This document shows positions 31,859-43,550 of a stretch of DNA of 64,000 bases, piece after piece. The stretch covers positions 1,736,001 through 1,800,000 of the forward strand of contig JAPWGK010000005.1 of NCBI GenBank assembly GCA_029641185.1. The letters are read 5' to 3'. This DNA comes from Pseudofabraea citricarpa (lineage: Eukaryota; Ascomycota; Leotiomycetes; Helotiales; Dermateaceae). The translations under genes and the position numbers were made by a program. Each line of letters begins with the position of its first letter. Positions within the stretch are counted from its first letter, which is position 1. The notes below the pieces were generated by a model. The model ran no database searches. It worked only from the letters and a program-made list of their open reading frames with translations, and was not told the origin of the DNA.

Positions 31859-32801
31859 ATGCCAGCTCCCACCTTCGATGCATCTATCGCCCTGCGACCC
31901 ATAAAGAACGTTGTCAGCGCTTCCTGGCTGTACCCTTTCAAAGGCGTCTACTATTACTTCGCGCATCCAGCTTTCTACCCCCTCTTTGGCAGAAGGTTAA
32001 TTCCTTTGACGATTACTTCAATAGTTGTTCTTACTATACTCTTTACCTTCACCTATCTACCTCAAGTCGCCTTTCTCGCTATCTTTCACGGTCCTGTAGC
32101 CTGGGTCAATGCCGCATTCTTAGTTCTTGGGGAAGGCCAAGTTGCCATCGCTCTCTTATTCGAAGCTTTGCTGGTGGATGAAACCTTGGTAGATGTGTTT
32201 GATGTGAGAAGTCTGCCAAATATTGTGGTCTTTTACTAACGTCTGCTATTAGGCTACCCTGATCAACGAAGGCCTTATTGATCTTGTTTCACCGTCTCGA
32301 ATCCTCCACCAAGATGCGCCGAATGCAGTCAAAATGCTTGGAAAGCCAACAACGACTGCAGTATATTCCCCTTTCTCCTTCCGACAGATTATCGAGTTCA
32401 TCTTCTTCCTTCCTCTTAATTTAATACCGATTGTTGGAACACCTGCCTTCCTGATTATCACCGGTGCTAGAGCTGGACCTTTCCATCATTGGAGATGGTT
32501 CAAACTAAGGGGACTCACAAATAAGCAACGAAGTAAGGAGATCAAACAGAGACGGACTAAATACACGTGGTATGTAAATGAGATGTGGTTGAACACGGAC
32601 ACTGACATGGTTAGGTTTGGCACCATAGCACTACTACTACAACTAGTGCCAGTGCTATCTATGTTCTTCCTCTTGACTACTGCATGTGGATCAGCTTTGT
32701 GGGTAATAAAATTAGAAGAGCAGAAGCGCCTACTTGAAGAGTTACCTGTTGGTGTTGTAGAGGAGGATGAACCTCCAGCATACACAGATAATCCTGTGTA
32801 A
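31859..32801 (+). CDS. EI24/RRT8-type multispanning membrane protein
   Basis: Three exons: 31859-32203, 32253-32569 and 32615-32801, 282 residues. The first intron is 49 bp with a perfect TACTAAC branch site (32234-32240). The second (45 bp, GTATGT...TAG) is a multiple of three and has no stop, so it is easily missed. Hydrophobic segments occur near residues 40-70, 78-105, 145-170 and in 'FGTIALLLQLVPVLSMFFLLTT'. The segment 'PIKNVVSASWLYPFKGVYYYFAHPAFYPLF' and the C-terminal FGTxALLLQLVPVLSM motif match the fungal EI24-domain proteins related to yeast Rrt8/Lds1/Lds2, which associate with lipid droplets and spore-wall (dityrosine) assembly. The tail 'DEPPAYTDNPV' is cytosolic. Subcellular role in this organism is inferred. 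Confidence 0.85.
32570..32614 (+). other. In-frame 45-bp intron of the EI24-type gene
   Basis: Donor GTATGT, a CACTGACAT branch-like site and acceptor GTTAG. Removing it joins 'KYTW' to 'FGTIALLL', which restores the family pattern; retaining it would add 15 residues without a stop. Confidence 0.8.
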
Positions 32802-33629
32802 GTCTTGCCTGGATTTAGGGTTAAAAAGAAATACTGGCGAAAGCATCTCAAATTGAACCCCAGTGTATGCGCTTTCTTTCAGACTGCCACGAATATGCAG
32901 CAACTCGTCGGCCTTGAGAAGCCTTTACAATAAGACAAGAGCTTATCAGGCAACTTTAACCGAGTCACACGAGTCAAAAAAATTGCATCGTTACTCCGGT
33001 TGCTACAAAGAGGCTGCGTTCAGTCTTCTAAGAGGGGCTGCATTATTAAAGCTCAGATTAACGCTCACCTAAGTTTACCACACATCAATTCCTTGTTGAC
33101 CTTTCAACCGTCTTTTGGCAATGATCAATAATATTAGCAAGGTTGTGATTGTCCAAGTACCTTCATTTCTCCAATGATCCCTGAAGTGGTTCAGACTCTC
33201 TGCCAATGCAGGGTGCATCCACATCGCCAATACTCATTAACCAGCCCTCTTCTGCTCCTAAGTGCGTAAAGCCAAGAATCTTTCTAGTTTGACCATTGAC
33301 AGTTGTTTTCATTATTCCCCTTGAATGTGCGATATAATTCCTTGGTGTATTTGCGGTCTTGGTCCTGATCCAAGCACCATCAAAACCACTCTCTCATCAA
33401 CCCTATAATTCTTCGCAGTCTCAACAAGCGGCTTATCGAGCTATCCACCTTTATCAGATGTTATTAAAGTGGGTCTGATGAATGGTTGAACAGACATCCA
33501 TGATCTCTGAAGACAGGGCACGTAGTTGTTGGTTCGTTGTAGGTAAGGGTGGAATTCGATTTGATTGACAGCTAGAAGAATAGTATCTGCTGCGAGAGTT
33601 CCATAAAATGTAATAGTAAGAAAGAAAAA
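32802..33629. other. Convergent intergenic region
   Basis: 828 bp between the EI24-type gene (+) and the acetyltransferase (-). I see no gene; it presumably holds the two 3' untranslated regions. Confidence 0.55.
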
Positions 33630-34292
33630 TTAGTCGTAGTTGTAGGATTCCCATTCTTCATCCTCAACCAGATGTAGAGACGATGCAGGTTGTGTGATAC
33701 GTGCCAAGCGAACACCATCCTCATCACTCTGGTCTAATATCTCAAAGCCCGTCTTTTCTAGCACCCTGAGGCTGGCTACGTTTCCTGAATGAACACGCGC
33801 GCACAGCATCTCTACTTTGGGGGTCCCTTCTATGTGTAAAAGAGTGTCCGCGGTATGAAGTAAGAGAAGAGGTAAGCGAGGGATACTCCACCAGACCTGC
33901 AAGAACGCTGTTACAAACTCAGTTGCGAATCCTCTGCCCCAGTAGGCTCTGTCGAACACGTAATATATGGCTGGGAAGCGAGAGTCGAATCCATCCCCGA
34001 CCCCGCCGCAGCCAATCAGCTTGCCCTCGCTACCATTTTCTCCCTTCAAGAATATCCCCACGCCTAAATCGTACACCCCTGTCTGCAAACTCAACTGGTG
34101 ATTGAACTCCTGTCTTGCATGTCTAGGATTCAGCGGCTTTCCTGTGAAATCTGGTTGGCCGTAGATGGCACAAAACGCCTCGGCGTCGGAAGGACGATAC
34201 ATTCGTATTATAAGGCGCTCAGTTGAGCTGGGAAGGGGCAGAGCTTCTGCTTCATCGAAGTCAGGGTACGCCAACCAGGCTTGAGCCATCAT
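33630..34292 (-). CDS. GNAT-family N-acetyltransferase (RimJ/RimL-like)
   Basis: 220 residues from the first of two adjacent ATGs (34292 or 34289). The layout is that of the Acetyltransf_3 group: 'TERLIIRMYRPSDAEAFCAIY' (beta1-alpha1), 'GVGIFLKG....KLIGCGGVG' (beta2-beta3-beta4), the acetyl-CoA pyrophosphate loop 'YVFDRAYWGRGFATEFV', and 'HSGNVASLRVLEKTGF' near the C terminus. An insertion of about 25 residues between these ('PRLPLLLLHTADTLLHIEGTPKVEM') lengthens the middle. Such enzymes acetylate small molecules or protein N termini; the substrate is unknown. The frame stays open upstream to a TTG at 34418, and an upstream exon (possible GTATGA...CTAG intron just before the ATG) cannot be excluded. 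Confidence 0.75.
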   Translation of the reverse strand: MMAQAWLAYPDFDEAEALPLPSSTERLIIRMYRPSDAEAFCAIYGQPDFTGKPLNPRHARQEFNHQLSLQTGVYDLGVGIFLKGENGSEGKLIGCGGVGDGFDSRFPAIYYVFDRAYWGRGFATEFVTAFLQVWWSIPRLPLLLLHTADTLLHIEGTPKVEMLCARVHSGNVASLRVLEKTGFEILDQSDEDGVRLARITQPASSLHLVEDEEWESYNYD

Positions 34293-35605
34293 AGCAGTGT
34301 TGCGAGCGTCACCTAGGTAGCTTACTATTAGTCGGCAAAATTGCTTGCCACTGGGAAAAGTGCGAGTAAGATCATACCTTAGGACAGTAAAATCACTATT
34401 GTTAAGACTCAATATCAAGCTCTAGCTTGCGCAGGATCGTTTGTATGAAGCAGTGTGGCCGTTGCTATTTTAACAGGCTAAGAGCTAATAGCTGAATTGG
34501 CGACAGAGATTGAATGTGAACTTTCGGTTAAGGTTAGTGGGACAAAGGAGGCCAGAGTCGCTATCTTTGTACCAGTGCCGGAGGCTATCTTATGAGATGG
34601 AGTTTAGCAGCTAATACGCAAAGAGTAGAGGCACAGATTTTGCAGAAGACGTACGGAAGAGAGGTAATGAGTTATGCAGAAGACACACCGTGTTATACTA
34701 GTAGGTCTCAACTACTATCTTTCAAGATGAAATTGGGGGAATTTACAGTGACCATCATGATGATATTCTTGGAAAGATGTAGATTTGCTAGCTTTTGAAA
34801 CTTTCTAGCAGTTCCGAGCTCTGGTTAGTGTAGGAGTAGCGCAAAACGAGCAGAAACATGCCTGGGGAAAAGGCGAGAGTTAAAGACTCTGGAAACTAAT
34901 AAAAGATATACGATGGGAACGTGTTCCAAGTGGTTATATAAAACACAAGCCTGGAAACAGTTCAGGTATATCAGAAGAGACAAGGAGCTTAGAACGCTGC
35001 CATCATGGTGGTGGTAATAAACTTAAATAACAGCTTGCTCGCTTGCTTGCCTTTTTGCTTGCCTGCTCGCTTATGGTTTGTCTATTTCGATATATCAGCT
35101 TCGTGTTACCTTGCCCCGGGTATTAAAATATTCAACGCTCTCTATCATTACTGTTGGCCTTGAATTAATTCCAGACGTATCTCGCTATGCCGATAAACGT
35201 AGGAACAAACCGGCCAGATCTCACTGCTGCAGAGAGAGGATTTCTACAGTCTTGTATCGGCAACGACATGGTATTATAGACTAACTATATCGCGTTGTTC
35301 GTGAAGCATATTCAGCATCTCATATAAAAGAAATAGTAGTCTTAAGGGCAGGTTCTGCGTGCCAAGCAGTATCTTCATTTGTAGGTCCTTGATTGAGTAC
35401 TCTACTCTTTTACGGAGGTCCTCCTGGCCTACCGTTTCATATCTATAAACCGGGACATGTAACATTTCTCCGTTACCAAGAGGGTTATCAAGAAGCTCCC
35501 GTCGTTTTGCAAATTGTATGAAAATAACGGCTCGATTGATACATCAATGTATGTCTATTTCACTTTCCCTCTACACCGAAGCCAAGCAACCAGCATTCGA
35601 TTTCG
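34293..35605. other. Intergenic, no supported gene
   Basis: 1.3 kb of AT-rich DNA with short open frames only. A run of CTTGCTCGCTTGCTTGCC-like sequence (about 35033-35072) is mildly repetitive. Confidence 0.5.
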
Positions 35606-38600
35606 TCAACGATACATGATGCCCACCAAACCATCCCAGACATTTTCCTCCTTCCCATCCTCAGGACGCACGAATAAGCCAGTGGAATAAAGCTCATTCT
35701 TTGCCGTCTCAGCAGCCGCCATCATAACTTGAGCTTCCTCTAGCATTCCAAGCTTCTCCAGAACTTGCGACATACGCCATCGAACACGAGCTGTTTCGCC
35801 TTTGTTTCCCTTCGACTCGTTCAACTGACAAATAGTAAGCGCATGCTCAAAGAACTTAAGAGCATCTTCGTCTCGATCTTGCGCCATTGCTACTCGTCCT
35901 TGTTGTAGTAGTGTAGCTGCTATAGCTTGGGCGGTGGGTCTGCCTTCGTACATGCATCTATAGGCTTCCTCGTACAATCTCTTTGCTTCGTCGAAATCTC
36001 CCCTTTCGGCTGCTATTCGGCCGAATGAGTAGCATGTCCTATAGCATCACATAATCATATTAGTATCGTTCGAGTTTTTGTCGATAGTAGACTAGGAATT
36101 TCCCCTCCCCCTTTCAAGTCTGTTAGTTTTAGATATGGGAAACTCACTCGCCATGATAATGACTATTAGGACCAAAGATATCAGTAGTCCATTTATCAGC
36201 TTCTTCAAAATATTGTTGTGCTTTATTTAGTTCACCAGCACAGAACCAAGCCCGTGCCAGATTCCGATACAGGCGGTCCGGATGAAATCGGACTGCTTCT
36301 TCAACAGGTTCGTATTTAAAGAAGTCTATCGCTTTGTTGGCTGCTTCGATAGCCTCATCGTATTTCCAGAGTCCCGGAAGGACATACGCAAGAGCACTGT
36401 AGGCATAGCTGATGTCGGAATCGGTGGATTCTGGTGATAGCTTTACTATTCGGAGTTGATTCTTAAACATGACGTTTGCGCGTTTGTAGTACGCAAATTC
36501 TGTATCTAGTGCACCAGCTCCATCACAGATTGAAGCGTACTCTAAGGAGTCGGTGTCGGTGCAGTTTGCGAAAGCTGTGTCAAGAATCTTTCTACTGTCC
36601 TCTAACAGAGCTGCTTCTTGGCAGTACCTACATCAAGTCATATTAGCATATAGGTACCGAGGTGTCTAGCCATATAACGACTCACCGAGCGGCGCGGCAC
36701 AGTAACTCAGTCATGTTGTTTATTCTTTCGATGAACCCGTCCTTTCTGAGTTCATTATATCTGTCAATAAAGCTTTGCACATGTTGAATGAGCTTTTGAC
36801 ATGTCTGATGGTGGTCATACATGTGGCCTGAAGCATTCTTGGATGGGAAGGTATTTTGGAAGATCTGGAGACTGGCTCGGAAAGTTGCTTGACGGTCTTC
36901 TCCGTTTAGGCGGTCCCAGTAAGCTGCCTGGATAAGACGATGAATTGAAAGAAGCGAGGTCTCGTCATTAATAGATATGAGGGAGTCGTCTAACAACTCA
37001 GCCATAACTTCATCGAATCTATCATAGCATTAGCTGGCAGGATAATCTCGGGGACTAAAGAGTGCAGAAGTGTTGCGTACGTCTTAATATTTTTCAGAAA
37101 TTTAAAACCAGACGGTAGATCTTGTTGACCTACAAATAATGTCGGAGCTATGGCATCTGGGGCAACGAAACACAACAGACGCATCATGTGCTTGGCTTCT
37201 GGACTGCGATTTTCAAAACATGCCTGCCACACAGTTTCGAGGTCATTTTCATACCATGGATTTTGGATGCGATGATCCCGCTTTCCAAGTACGCGGCGGT
37301 GTTCTTCGTAGAAGATGAGAAACTCTTCCAAGTTCTTGTTGCAGATTTTCATTTGTTTTGACATCAGGTCTATGGCCAGAGCCAGGCCCCCAAGTTTATG
37401 AGATAGACGTTTCGCAAGCGTGACCAGGTGATATGAAGGAGTATTCTCCCCTATAATTTTGAATATAAGCTCACTGCCTTCTTCATCGGAGAATATTGGG
37501 ATTTCAATAGCCTTTGCCGCGTAATCTTCCGCCACAAATTCACTCCGGCAAGTCACAATTATTGTGCCATTTCCTGTCTTAGGCCAGATCTCCCGGATGA
37601 AGTCGCTGTCTTCTAAGTGGTCAAATATCAATAGCCATGGCGTATCTGATTCTCAATTAGCCAATGTTAAGCCCTCGTAAGGAATGGACTTACGTATTCC
37701 CTGAAGGTATTGAAGAACGAGGGAGCGGTTCTGATCCGGGGTGTTATATAGTGATAATCCTGGGATGTTCAACTTGTGTGCAGCTTGATCAAAAGATTTC
37801 GTTATTTCGGCTTCCTTCCCGCAGGTAATCCATATAACTATGGGTACACCAGCAGTAATTTGCATGTTTGCGTACTCGAGAGCAATTTGGGATTTTCCAA
37901 TGCCTCCAGTGCCCCAGATCGCCACTGATGGTATTTCTTGGCAATGGTCACTATTTTGTAATGCTTCGGATATCTGATCCAAGATATTACGCCGGCCGTA
38001 AAATTCAGGATTCGGCTGGAATGGAAGGCTGTAGCACGGAAGTGAAAGTAGACCCTCATCTAGGCAGTGTACTTGGTGCGTCTGTAACTCTGAGAGTTTC
38101 TGTAAGAGCTCCGCATTCGTCTGGTGTGATTGTTTCGCATTGTGAGCCTCAACTAACTCCTTCAAGTGGGTTACTTTCCGCAAAATATTTTCTAGCGAAT
38201 GGCTAAATTTACTCCGTACTGCTGGCCATAAGAGCGCAAGCGCTGGGGTCTGAAGGCGGTGCTTTCTAAAGTGTTTTATCACAGGCACTGAACAGATAAC
38301 AAGATCGACTAGAGTGTCGAACAGCATCTGGGCCAGTGCAGGATCCAATGTTATGGTCTCGCTGTATATATTGAGTAGTTGGATATTTTGGCCGATGTCA
38401 CTCAGCATCCTTGTTGTTTCCGTAAGAGTTTGTTCGGATTGACAAGCAAGCTGAAACACCTGTCAACACTGGCACTCTAGCATAATGAAAGGACTGTGAG
38501 CTCACCTCGAACAACAAGCCAAGTGTCACCCATAGACATGCAGCACTGATGCTTCTTGAAGCCATACCAACCAACAATATCATGAAGAATGTTCTGAAAG

Positions 38601-38778
38601 TTGCTAGTTGGGGTTGAAGTTGCCTCAGTACCCGTGGAACTGCTCTGGTGCTGTACCGATCGTGCACTTGCTGTAATGCCTGACTCAATTGTTCCGGGGC
38701 TTCGTATGCTTTGATTAACTCATAGTCATCTTCGCTCAATGACTCGCGACAATACTTCAAGGCATTACGCCACGCCAT
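35606..38778 (-). CDS. NLR-like NB-ARC/TPR protein
   Basis: Six exons: 38778-38506, 38450-37694, 37645-37081, 37018-36686, 36627-36148 and 36038-35606; 946 residues. Exon 2 may start at 38459 instead, adding three residues. N-terminal helical domain (1-200) with a hydrophobic stretch at the exon 1/2 junction resembles the helical N-terminal domains of fungal STAND proteins. NB-ARC follows: P-loop 'GTGGIGKS' (271-278), kinase-2 'PWLLIFDHLED' (Asp 352, formed across intron 2), 'GTIIVTCRS', and 'KLGGLALAID' at the GLPLA position. 'LLSIHRLIQAAYW' follows, the fungal equivalent of the winged-helix/MHD region. The last ~330 residues form TPR helices ('AYSALAYVLPGLWKYDEAIEAANKAI', 'LYRNLARAWFCAGELNKAQQYFEEA', 'ALKFFEHALTICQLNE'). 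Such proteins are candidate non-self or heterokaryon-incompatibility receptors; ligand and outcome are unknown. Confidence 0.88.
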
Positions 38779-40128
38779 TTTGTAGTTATTTCTATTGAGC
38801 CAATGTCAGTGAATTAAACTCGATAAAGTTCTGACTGCAGCAACAAACAGCATCTCGTTTGCTGAGTAAGGACCTGACAACTATGATCTGCCACAGCTTC
38901 AAGTGTGTAATACATCGCTGTGACCGTATACAACCAAATCCTCAGATGCTGAGTTGCTAAGTTGCTGCGAATGTTGGGTTCATATTTGCACCAATAAAAG
39001 AGAAATACATACGCTCTGTTCATTTGCCAAAGCGTTTGTAACGCTTGGGGCTTTCAAAATACGGTCGTGACGTTGTAGGAGACTGATGCAGGTATTGAAT
39101 CAGCATCTACATCATTCTAAGGTATCGGCCACAGAATGGAAGAGTCCAAAAAAGAGAGTTACTTTTGATCTTGTTGGGGTTGGATGATTGTTGCGACCAG
39201 GTACCTACCTAGGTAGGTAGGTATGTTATTGTTGGTTGACTGTAATCAGTGGGACGATGGGCACTACATATTCACTCTGGTGAAATGAATGTTCTTGTTC
39301 AAAGGTTATTGATTTGTCTAAGGAGAAAAGAGGAACTACTACAGGAGGGAGGCCTTATTAGGCACTAGCGTACCACGTTCCCACGTGACTATTCTTCCCA
39401 CAGTTATGATTCTGCAGGTTGCTGGTGATTGGACAAAGGAAGGTGCCGGGGTAATGTTTTGCAGACTGCCCGGCTTTCTGCCCAGCAATATTCGGCTTCA
39501 GGGTCAGGTACAAGGCATTTCAGCGTATCCTGTGCAAAATATTAATATTCACCAAAGCCTCATTCCTCCCATTTCAGTTTGTTTGTTTTTACGACATTGA
39601 TAATATCTCCAGCTCTTCTACAAGTCTGTAAACTGTATGTACAAAAAACTCCCACTTTTCTCCTTTTGACCTCTTCCCACAAGCTTCGGGTACAGACCAT
39701 CCAAAACAATCTCAGTCAAGTCAAACACACCTCTTTGGCACATTACGCTACAGTAAAACTAGCTTACAGAGATATGGAAGTCATAGACGATCGCTGTAAA
39801 TGTAAATCTTATTAGGCAATGAACCGGAGCTTGTGATTGAGCTATTAATACTCTAGACATGAATCGAAGACTGATGTACTTGTCAATCTTGCAAGAATTC
39901 CAATAACTAGCTTGTCCAGCAATAAAAACCTCTCGGGCTGGCCAACCCTCCATTGATATTTTGAAATTTCTCCACGATATGGTTTGAAAGTACACCAAGG
40001 TGCTAGAGGTAATGCCACAGCGCTAAGAAGGCAAGCGGGATAAGGATGTGCGATTCTATGCAATGATCCACATTTAAATAGACACAACAAGTCATGACCA
40101 TCTCTTTAAATAGAGAGCACTCAAAAAT
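38779..40128. other. Intergenic, no supported gene
   Basis: 1.35 kb upstream of the NLR gene. It contains a short (TAGG)n-like run at 39205-39223 and small open frames without recognisable features. An additional 5' exon of the NLR gene cannot be ruled out, because an acceptor-like CTCAATAG precedes its ATG. Confidence 0.45.
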
Positions 40129-40554
40129 GGCTACAAACAGCTTGGTTATGATAAATTGGGCTTGTCACCTAATGTACTCGAGGGATTTCCACATGAATTA
40201 TACACAAAATTTGATATGTTTGATATGGATAAGATTGCAGCGGATGTAATCAAAGCTCTCCCTGTAAGTCTCACGACAAAATATCATTAAATCAAAATGT
40301 TATTGGCTTGCAGCTGATACTCGCTACTATAGGACGCCATTTTAACCAAAACCTCAAGCGATACAGGTTTCCACTTTTGCCAATTCAAGTTTTACACCTC
40401 GCTTAGAGAACTGCACAAAAGGAGACAGTCTCAGAGAGTACAGTGCCTTCGTATGCCTGTCAACAAGAGGAAAAAGACCGTGAAACTAGGCGTATGCGTT
40501 GGTGGGGCTCTCGTCATTGCTTTACACTCTAATGGCCTCCGTGCGTTCTCTTGA
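40129..40554 (+). pseudogene. Possible gene relic: two exon-like segments
   Basis: Segment 1 (40129-40263) reads as a coding-like peptide beginning GYKQLGYDKLGLSPNVLEGF and ending at a perfect GTAAGT donor. Segment 2 (40333-40554), after an acceptor CTATAG, continues in phase with 'DAILTKTSSDTGFHFCQFKF', then a basic stretch, then a hydrophobic end 'LGVCVGGALVIALHS' and a stop. No start codon lies in frame upstream: a TAG stop at 40111 closes the frame, so it needs another exon or is broken. I do not recognise the protein. Confidence 0.35.
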
Positions 40555-41469
40555 ATAAAGTACCAAGGTTGCATCAACCGCAAGGACTATATATTTATTA
40601 AGCCTATGTCTTGAAAGCCTTGCCCGCGTAATCAAAATACTTCGTTCTATAAAAAGCATAAGAATAAGCTATTTGGAGATGTTTATAGATTTGATAAAAG
40701 CTAAGCTCAAAAGCTCACATGTCTTTGTCTTCGACTATTTCACGCTCGCTTGCTTGCTCATGAGTGATGAAAGAAAATGCATACTTTTGTAGATCCGAAG
40801 ACCCCAAGAATAATCTAAGAATAAAGGCACGTGGTAGCTAGGCTACTTTGAGGCTCTAGACAAGCTAATTGAGAACCCACATACCGGTTAAAAGCCCAAG
40901 ACATAATCCTGAGTAGCGACGGTCTTATTTCAGCAATCAGAGTATTAAAGAGGTTAGTCTGTTTACTAGCTTCGACTCGAATCCCGGAGATAGTGCAGAG
41001 TATATGTATATTTCATGCCCTTCGTAATGAAAATATATTTAGCTAATGAGAATATTTGCGCGCATGCTTCGGTTAATTTACCGACGAGAAAGGGTGTTGA
41101 GCCGGGGGAACGCATCGAGGTGAGGGCGATTGTTATTACAAAGAGTCGCGGATTGTAGACTTAAATTTATCTGTATATATCTGATTAATTATTTGATTGG
41201 TTTATTATATTATACCACAGATCTATCGGTCAGGAATCATCTTGTCTATAGATATTTTTCATGCAACGTAAAGGATGTGAACGAATTCAGAAAGCGCTAG
41301 AAACAAATCTACTTTGAGATGTTAAAGCCAACGGTGAAATTGGCAACGGCTCCTATCAAGAGATGGAAATTGATCTTAGTAAGGACAGAGACACGAATAG
41401 TAATTTTGTAACGAAATGTCTAAATATGTCTCTCCTCTCAAAAGTCCAATATCTCATGGTAAATCACTT
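40555..41469. other. AT-rich intergenic stretch
   Basis: Stop-dense AT-rich DNA, with no coding region or structured RNA that I can support. Confidence 0.5.
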
Positions 41470-43550
41470 TTAGTGATAGAACCTAAAGTCCAATCTCTGC
41501 ATTCCCTCATCCTTCGTATTAATAATATAGTCATCCTGCTCCTCCTTGGACATAGCAGTCCACTTCGCCTCTCTCGTCTTATTCCGCCAGATATAATACG
41601 CCTTGACCAGGTAGAACAGAACGATATTGAAGCAGCAAATACCTAGAATAATCTTGTTTCCTCGGCGGTAGAGTGGTCGATCATCTTCACGGTAAATGTT
41701 GGTGCCGACGATGTTGCCAGCTTGGACACACATATTGTACAGGGCGGCACTAACTGCTCGCGTACGCACCGTGTTACTGTTTCGTGCATTCCACCCCACG
41801 ATGATAGCATGGCAGTATGGGTAGCTTAACAGACCCGTGAGGCAAGCATATCGAGCCCAGGGACTAGCATCGGCACTCAGCGTAACGAGAGCTACCAGCC
41901 AAGGAAAGATCCATATGTTGGACAGTGATGAAATGATAGAGCGCTCGTTGACTTTTTCGGATACCCAACTCAGAATGAGGAGATTGACACCGAAGAGGAA
42001 TTGTGAAGGGATAGCGAGCAGATTAGCTTTGAAGACCGAGAATCCCATCTGGCGCAGGATAAATGTGAGGTAGGTGTTGATTGGCTGAGGAGGGATATAG
42101 ACGAGCAACCCTAGCAGGTAGAGTGGCCATAGATCGAAGTCCTTGAGCGACTTGAAGAGCATGACGGGACCGACAGCTTGTCTGTGAATTATCTTATTAG
42201 TAGAGAACAAGCGGGGGCCAAAGTAAAACCAAACACACCTGTTATGCATATCTCCCTTGGATGGATCATCTCGAAGAAGTCGATTGACAAGAATATGCTC
42301 TTCGTGCTCGGTGAACCATCCCTTCTTCCCACGGAACCAACTAGCGGTTTGGCAAGGACCAGCAGGCATAAGACCCCAAGAGAAGACTCCAATGACGACG
42401 GTAATTAGACCTTCGATCAGGAAACTAGCTTCACATTAGAACAAGATTAGATGCAGAGTGGGGTTTGGAATCATACAGCCACTGCCACCCAGCCCAACCT
42501 CTGAGACCTCGCATCTCCAGAATTCCTGCAGCAAGAAGAGATCCCAAAATATTGCAAGTACTACAGGAATTAGATAAATGTCAAGAATATACAGACAGAA
42601 GAATTACCTTAAAGCGGTCCAGAACCAACTCAGTCGGATTGGGAGCTCTTTGCCTTTCTGTAAGCGATGTCAGCCCAATTCGCCTAACAGTGTTGTATCC
42701 GTAGAGAAGCTTACGTAGAAATATGTCAAGTACAATACGACATCACTATAACCTATGAGCAATCTGACGTATTGGGTTGCTCGAAATACACTTACGGGAT
42801 GAAACCACCCATCAATAAACCCAACAAGCAACGGCAAGCATAGAAGCTGGCTTTGTTTTTCAGTGCTGCCTGAGCAGCACTAACTATAGACCATGCAACA
42901 ATGATCGAAGGGATCCAACTATTTTTATTATATTAGCAAGTCTCTTCTTGATAATTGGATTCCAACATCTTCATACCGATCCGGGCCAATCTTTTTACTT
43001 ATGAGACCACTGGGCAATTCGGCGGACAAGAAGGAAACGAGGAAGATGGTTTGGCCGTAATTGAAATCATTCGTAGTCATTCCGAGCTCTGGCAACTAAG
43101 GGTACCGCGATATTAGCTTACATCTATTGCAACAGGTTGTAAGTGTCAATTTCACGTACCATATTGTCACTGATAGCTCGGTTGATATTCCTTCGGTTGA
43201 GATCCAATGCTATAAACATAATCCAAGCCCAGAACATAATTCTCAAATCAACCTGAAGGCTATTAGATTATATCAAATCTGACTTCTGGTAGGAGTTTCA
43301 TGCTTACCTTTCTCAAAAGGGCCTTCTCTTCGGCAGCTGTCCATTTATAGGTCGGGTCAAATCGGTGGTATCCCTCATAGTGAGCCTTCTCATAGACACT
43401 TCGCCAATGGATAGCAGAAGCTTCGTCCGCAAAAACATGTTCACTTCCCGATCCATAATAGCCATCGACATAAACAGTGTCTTCGGAGGCCGTATCGGGA
43501 GTCTGGGAAGGCGGTGGCCGCTTCTCAGGATCAGCGGTAGTGGTAGCCAT
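41470..43550 (-). CDS. Anion:cation symporter-family MFS permease (Dal5-type)
   Basis: Nine exons: 43550-43308, 43252-43160, 43095-42977, 42918-42796, 42745-42715, 42657-42608, 42560-42477, 42424-42239 and 42181-41470. Introns are 47-64 bp and one exon is only 31 bp; total 546 residues. The start ATG at 43550 follows CCCGACGGT. The N-terminal cytosolic tail ends in '[22 protein letters not shown]', a hallmark of the ACS family (allantoate/nicotinate/pantothenate/biotin-type permeases). It is followed by 'FALDxNRxNI'-like '[18 protein letters not shown]', '[20 protein letters not shown]' (loop 2/3), '[25 protein letters not shown]', and the second-half '[24 protein letters not shown]'. It should import an organic anion across the plasma membrane; the substrate cannot be told from sequence. 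Confidence 0.9.

Noticed and set aside
34293..34418. 42-codon N-terminal extension of the GNAT protein
   Set aside because: It depends on a TTG start and adds sequence unlike the fold; a cryptic intron there is possible but unsupported.
40965..40995. T-arm-like sequence (CTTCGACTCGAATCCC)
   Set aside because: No matching acceptor stem, anticodon arm or D-arm could be folded around it, so no tRNA is called.
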